Of a stretch of DNA of 64,000 nt, positions 60,684 to 64,000 are shown one piece after another. Each line of letters starts with the position of its first letter. Positions within the stretch are counted from its first letter, which is position 1. The position numbers and the translations under genes were made by a program. Source of the stretch: M3007 sp043764095. Lineage in GTDB: Bacteria > Bacteroidota > Bacteroidia > Chitinophagales > Saprospiraceae. The notes beneath the pieces are model-generated. The model saw only the letters and a program-made list of their open reading frames with translations. It ran no database searches and was not told where the DNA came from. The stretch covers positions 1-64,000 of the forward strand of contig JAYUKX010000158.1 of the NCBI GenBank assembly GCA_043764095.1. The letters are read 5' to 3'.

Positions 60684-62339
60684 ATGAAAATCAAATACTT
60701 AACACAAGAACTCACCATACTATTGTTGTTTTCAATCGCTGTGCCAGTTTTTACGCAGTCCGATTCTGTCCTACTTCATAGTTTGGCGGAGGAAAATAAA
60801 AAATCCGTTGAAGCCCTAGTTTTATACCCACCCGGTATAAGATTAGCCATCCTTGAAGCCTGCACACACCCTGAAATCATTATCAAGATGCAGGACATGC
60901 GCGACAAAACGAGTGGAGCATTTCGAGTACTGATCGAAGATTTCCCTCGTAGTACTCAGGCAGATTTTTATGATTTAAGTCGTTATCCAAATTTAATTGA
61001 ATCACTCGTTCTGCAAAAAGGCAATCCTGTTCCATTAAAAAAATTGCTCGAAGTACTACCCGAAAATAAACGGGCAGATGCCTATGAAACCATTTCTACT
61101 CAGATGCCCACGCTCCACCAAATCAATGACTTAAACCGAACCTCACAACAAGCCTTTCAGCAATTGATTGCACCTTTTTCTGTAAAAGCAAAGCAGTCAT
61201 TTGAAACATTACTGGCACTTCCGGAGGTACTTGATCTACTCAATGAGGATTTACGCTTTACCGTTATCGTTGGTGATACTTATCGCGAAAACCCAGATTG
61301 GGTAATCAAGAAAACAGATTCCCTTAGCTTAGCGGTAGCACGTGCCCAAGGCCAAGAATTGGAAGACTGGAAATCTGATTTGGAGAATGATCCATTAGCA
61401 AAAGCGGAGCTAGAAACCGCTGCTACTGAATACGCTACCGAAAATAGCCTTGCACTCTACGACTCGGAAGGAAACGATCTATTTATCAGAGCAGAAGAGG
61501 AATACGCACAATATTATTTTTACGCTTATCCTTACTGGTATGGATACCCATGGTGGGAGCCTGCTCCGCGTTGGCATCCATATCCTTGGTGGTGGGATTG
61601 GGGTGGGTATTTCTATCAACAAAATATGGTACTTGTATTTTTACCTTCTGCTCATTTTATGAATTGGTATTTTGATCACCCGCAGCACCATAACCATTAT
61701 AACCACTTGTCCACGCATTTTGTCAACCATTATCAACAGCATAGCAGATCAGGTACTCCCTTTACCACAAGTATTCGTGAGTGGCGTGGGCAAAATCAAG
61801 CAGTTATTTCCGAAAGTTTTTTGAATGATAAAGATAACCTACCAAAAAGATTAAAAGAATTTGGCAGGTTTGAAGAAAGTTACCAAGAATACACGCAAAA
61901 AAATCCTAGAAAGCCTGTAACCAAAGCAGATTTTTTTGATAAAAACAGCAAAAAATATCCCGTTTTACGAGAACCACGCAATGCCGCTAAAATCGAAATC
62001 CAACAAAAAAATGAGGTAAAGCAAAATAGTAGAACCAATTGGACACCAGCCAAGGAACCTGTTAATCCCCAAAAAACACCACAAACTGTTCGTCCTACAC
62101 CGCGTACGCCTTTACCGAATAAAGAAACACCCACTACCCGCCAACCTGCACCTATCCAACGCCCTAGCACTAATCCTAATGAGGCAAAAGAATACCACCG
62201 CCAAAAATGGGAGGAAACAAAACCCCAACAACAACAAACACCTAAAAACAATACCGCGCCACGGCCAAATAATACCGTACCTAGTAAAAGTAGAAACCCA
62301 CCTATGAATCCCAAAAGTAGAGGAGGAGGAGGAGGTTAA
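60684..62339 (+). CDS. DUF3300-like exported protein with aromatic patch and Pro/Gln-rich tail
   Basis: From ATG 60684 (MKIKYLTQELTILLLFSIAVPVFTQ, signal peptide) 551 residues; an ATG at 60636 would overlap the previous gene. The N-terminal ~260 residues are helical and begin like DUF3300 (EALVLYPPGIRLAILEACTHPEII). Then comes a dense Tyr/Trp/Pro/His patch (about 280-345: YFYAYPYWYGYPWW, WHPYPWWWDWGG, then HPQHHNHYNHL). The last ~170 residues are disordered, Asn/Pro/Thr/Gln-rich, ending RGGGGG. Probably periplasmic or surface. The His-rich stretch may bind metal. Confidence 0.82.
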   Translation: MKIKYLTQELTILLLFSIAVPVFTQSDSVLLHSLAEENKKSVEALVLYPPGIRLAILEACTHPEIIIKMQDMRDKTSGAFRVLIEDFPRSTQADFYDLSRYPNLIESLVLQKGNPVPLKKLLEVLPENKRADAYETISTQMPTLHQINDLNRTSQQAFQQLIAPFSVKAKQSFETLLALPEVLDLLNEDLRFTVIVGDTYRENPDWVIKKTDSLSLAVARAQGQELEDWKSDLENDPLAKAELETAATEYATENSLALYDSEGNDLFIRAEEEYAQYYFYAYPYWYGYPWWEPAPRWHPYPWWWDWGGYFYQQNMVLVFLPSAHFMNWYFDHPQHHNHYNHLSTHFVNHYQQHSRSGTPFTTSIREWRGQNQAVISESFLNDKDNLPKRLKEFGRFEESYQEYTQKNPRKPVTKADFFDKNSKKYPVLREPRNAAKIEIQQKNEVKQNSRTNWTPAKEPVNPQKTPQTVRPTPRTPLPNKETPTTRQPAPIQRPSTNPNEAKEYHRQKWEETKPQQQQTPKNNTAPRPNNTVPSKSRNPPMNPKSRGGGGG

Positions 62340-62358
62340 AAAAACAATAACATGTCCA

Positions 62359-63633
62359 ATGACTTATATTCAAGCAGCAGAAGCCCTTCAGATCATCCAA
62401 TCAGGCCAACGCATTTACATACACGGAAGTGCTTGTACGCCCATCTTTATGCTCCAGAAACTGGCCGAACAAGCCCAGAGGTGGAAAGACCTGGAACTGG
62501 TCTCTATCAGTTTGTATGGCAACATAGAGGTGGACAAACCGGCTTACTCAGACCACTTCCGGATGAACTCTCTTTTTGTTTCGGACAGCATTCGGCAGGC
62601 AGTAAATGAAGGTAGAGGCGACTATATTCCTATATTTTTGAGCGAAATACCCGACTTGTTCAAGCGGAATATATTGCCAATTGATGTAGCCATTGTATCT
62701 GTTTCAGAACCCGATAAACATGGTTTTTGCTCACTAGGCACTTCTGTGGATATAGCACGTTCTGCTGTTAATGCTGCAAAGTATGTGATTGCACAGGTAA
62801 ATCCACAAGTACCCCGCACCCATGGCGATGGCATGATACACACCAGTCGTTTTCATGCAATGGTCTTTGGGGACGTACCACTTCCCGAAGTGCAGTATAG
62901 CAACAAAGTAGGCGAGCATGAACTAAAAATTGGTCAAATAATTGCCGAATTAATCGAAGACCGTAGCACATTACAAATGGGTATTGGTGCTATCCCCGAT
63001 GCCGTGCTACAATGCCTGAGCAACCATAAAGACTTAGGCGTACACACAGAGATGTTTTCAGATGGATTGATTGATTTGATCGAAACAGGGGTGGTCAATA
63101 ACCGCTATAAAAAGATTCATCCACATAAAACTGTTAGTTCATTCGCATTGGGAACTCGAAGGTTATACGATTATGTGGACGACAATCCTGCGTTCGCCTT
63201 TCTCGATATTGACTATGTAAATGAAGCCTCTGTTATAAAACGTAACGACCGTGTGGTGGCCATCAATAGTGCCATTGAGGTCGATTTAACGGGACAGGTT
63301 TGCGCCGACTCCATTGGTACCTACCACTATTCTGGTGTAGGGGGGCAAATGGATTTTATTCGCGGCGCAGCACTTTCGGACGGCGGCAAACCGATTATTG
63401 CCCTCACTTCCCGCACAAAAAAAGGCATTTCGCGTATTGTGCCCATGCTCAAGCCCGGAGCAGGCGTAGTCACCACCCGTGCACATGTGCATTATGTAGT
63501 GACAGAATACGGCGCAGCATTCCTTTTTGGGAAAAACCTGCGCCAACGAGCACACGCACTCATCAGTATTGCACACCCCGATGATCGGGAAATGCTGGAA
63601 CGTGCGGCATTTGAGCGTTTTAAGGTGTTTTAA
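62359..63633 (+). CDS. Acetyl-CoA hydrolase / 4-hydroxybutyrate CoA-transferase family protein
   Basis: 424 residues. It transfers CoA between acetyl-CoA (or similar) and an organic acid. Seen: RIYIHGSACTP near 18-28, VSEPDKHGFCSLGTSVD (about 114-130), GIGAIPDAVLQCL (about 213-225), the catalytic Glu region HTEMFSDGLIDLI, and the C-terminal YGAAFLFGKNLRQRAHALISIAHPDDRE, all standard for the family. In an oxygen-limited cell it could couple acetate formation to energy conservation (inference). It is 19 bp after the DUF3300-like gene. An ATG at 62352 is out of frame. Confidence 0.93.
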   Translation: MTYIQAAEALQIIQSGQRIYIHGSACTPIFMLQKLAEQAQRWKDLELVSISLYGNIEVDKPAYSDHFRMNSLFVSDSIRQAVNEGRGDYIPIFLSEIPDLFKRNILPIDVAIVSVSEPDKHGFCSLGTSVDIARSAVNAAKYVIAQVNPQVPRTHGDGMIHTSRFHAMVFGDVPLPEVQYSNKVGEHELKIGQIIAELIEDRSTLQMGIGAIPDAVLQCLSNHKDLGVHTEMFSDGLIDLIETGVVNNRYKKIHPHKTVSSFALGTRRLYDYVDDNPAFAFLDIDYVNEASVIKRNDRVVAINSAIEVDLTGQVCADSIGTYHYSGVGGQMDFIRGAALSDGGKPIIALTSRTKKGISRIVPMLKPGAGVVTTRAHVHYVVTEYGAAFLFGKNLRQRAHALISIAHPDDREMLERAAFERFKVF

Positions 63634-63649
63634 AACGCTATCAGATAAT

Positions 63650-64000
63650 TTATTCCTCAGCAATTGTTATTTCCACGATCTCGTACATCTTAGGTACTGT
63701 GGCTTCCCAACCATAAGTATCTCTTATTTTTACCTGAAAGGTATTAGCCGCTTGTTGTTCCCCATGTACGATAAATATCTTTTCGGGTGCCGTTTTAATA
63801 TCACTCATCCAATTCAGCAATTCCGTTTGGTCGCCATGAGCAGAAAGCCCCTGAAGCACTTCAATCCGGGATTTGACAGGGTGATATTTTCCATGTATTT
63901 TTATTTCATGAATACCATCAAGGAGTTGCCGGCCACGTGTTCCTTCTCCTTGATAACCTACCAAAAGCACGGTATGTTGTGGCATTTCGATGTATTTTTC
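63650..64000 (-). CDS. C-terminal part of an MBL-fold beta-CASP RNA-processing-type protein (runs off the window)
   Basis: The frame is still open at the window end, so only the last ~117 residues are seen. QGEGTRGRQLLDG, the SAHGDQ motif (motif C with metal/His) and IFIVHGEQQAANTF are the conserved C-terminal motifs of CPSF/YSH1-type beta-CASP metallo-beta-lactamases. The family cuts or trims RNA. Its start and HxHxDH motif lie beyond 64000. Convergent with the CoA-transferase gene. Confidence 0.88.
   Translation of the reverse strand, partial: EKYIEMPQHTVLLVGYQGEGTRGRQLLDGIHEIKIHGKYHPVKSRIEVLQGLSAHGDQTELLNWMSDIKTAPEKIFIVHGEQQAANTFQVKIRDTYGWEATVPKMYEIVEITIAEE

Noticed and set aside
62352..62609. 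Gene starting at ATG 62352
   Set aside because: It is an out-of-frame shadow of the CoA-transferase, whose family N-terminus starts at 62359.
1..64000. CRISPR array, tRNA or rRNA genes
   Set aside because: No regularly spaced direct repeats and no cloverleaf or rRNA-like sequence were seen by eye; a covariance search would settle tRNAs.

Overview
The window is chromosomal DNA of a Bacteroidota bacterium, most likely an aerobic, gliding, Saprospiria- or Chitinophagia-like lineage. The signs are secreted proteins ending in type IX secretion (T9SS) sorting domains (CotH-like protein, CHU_C-type protein), promoters with the Bacteroidota -7 element TAnnTTTG and no purine-rich ribosome binding sites, a fused CcoN-CcoO cbb3 oxidase, and an ECF sigma factor followed by a single-pass/beta-barrel protein. 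No rRNA, tRNA, CRISPR array, transposase or phage gene was seen. The genus is not determined.

Layout. 1-3.3 kb: a minus-strand unit of ECF sigma factor, membrane-anchored outer-membrane-like protein and lipoprotein, ended by a terminator. 3.5-5.3 kb: prs and queE. 5.5-12.1 kb: a TSUP permease, two unknown membrane proteins and three tandem paralogous lipoproteins with an Fn3-like domain and a PD40 propeller. 12.2-16.7 kb: an MBL hydrolase, a WD40 protein, an ALDH7-type dehydrogenase, two tandem structured small RNA candidates and a hemolysin-III protein. 16.6-22.4 kb: acyltransferase, DUF3108 protein, flippase-like protein, HMG-CoA synthase-family enzyme and a prohibitin-like protein. 22.6-29.5 kb: secreted proteins (CotH kinase-like, glycosidase-like, BNR propeller, Cys-rich small protein). 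29.6-38 kb: sugar isomerase-like protein, PurQ, a TolC/HlyD/MacB-like tripartite exporter and an M3 peptidase. 38-44.5 kb: fasciclin lipoprotein, a two-component system with a membrane partner, and a large T9SS cargo protein.

44.6-64 kb is one functional block for micro-oxic/anaerobic respiration and stress: UspA proteins, a response regulator fused to a Crp/Fnr domain, the copper ATPase CcoI with a PAS histidine kinase, ccoS-ccoNO-ccoQ-ccoP-ccoG-ccoH-DUF2892-TauE, CBS-UspA-thioredoxin, an HMA metallochaperone, a DUF4136/DUF3300-like/CoA-transferase unit and a beta-CASP MBL protein running off the window. Across this block I find a 12-bp palindrome TGAY-N4-RTCA in front of the transcription units. 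In four of them its centre lies exactly 36.5 bp from the last base of the -7 element, which points to a single regulon, probably controlled by the REC-Crp protein encoded inside it.

The most novel-looking items are that regulon, the two tandem small RNAs (15.6-16.0 kb), whose stems differ in sequence but keep pairing around an invariant loop, and a 163-bp dispersed element (three copies) whose long terminal arms carry compensatory changes.
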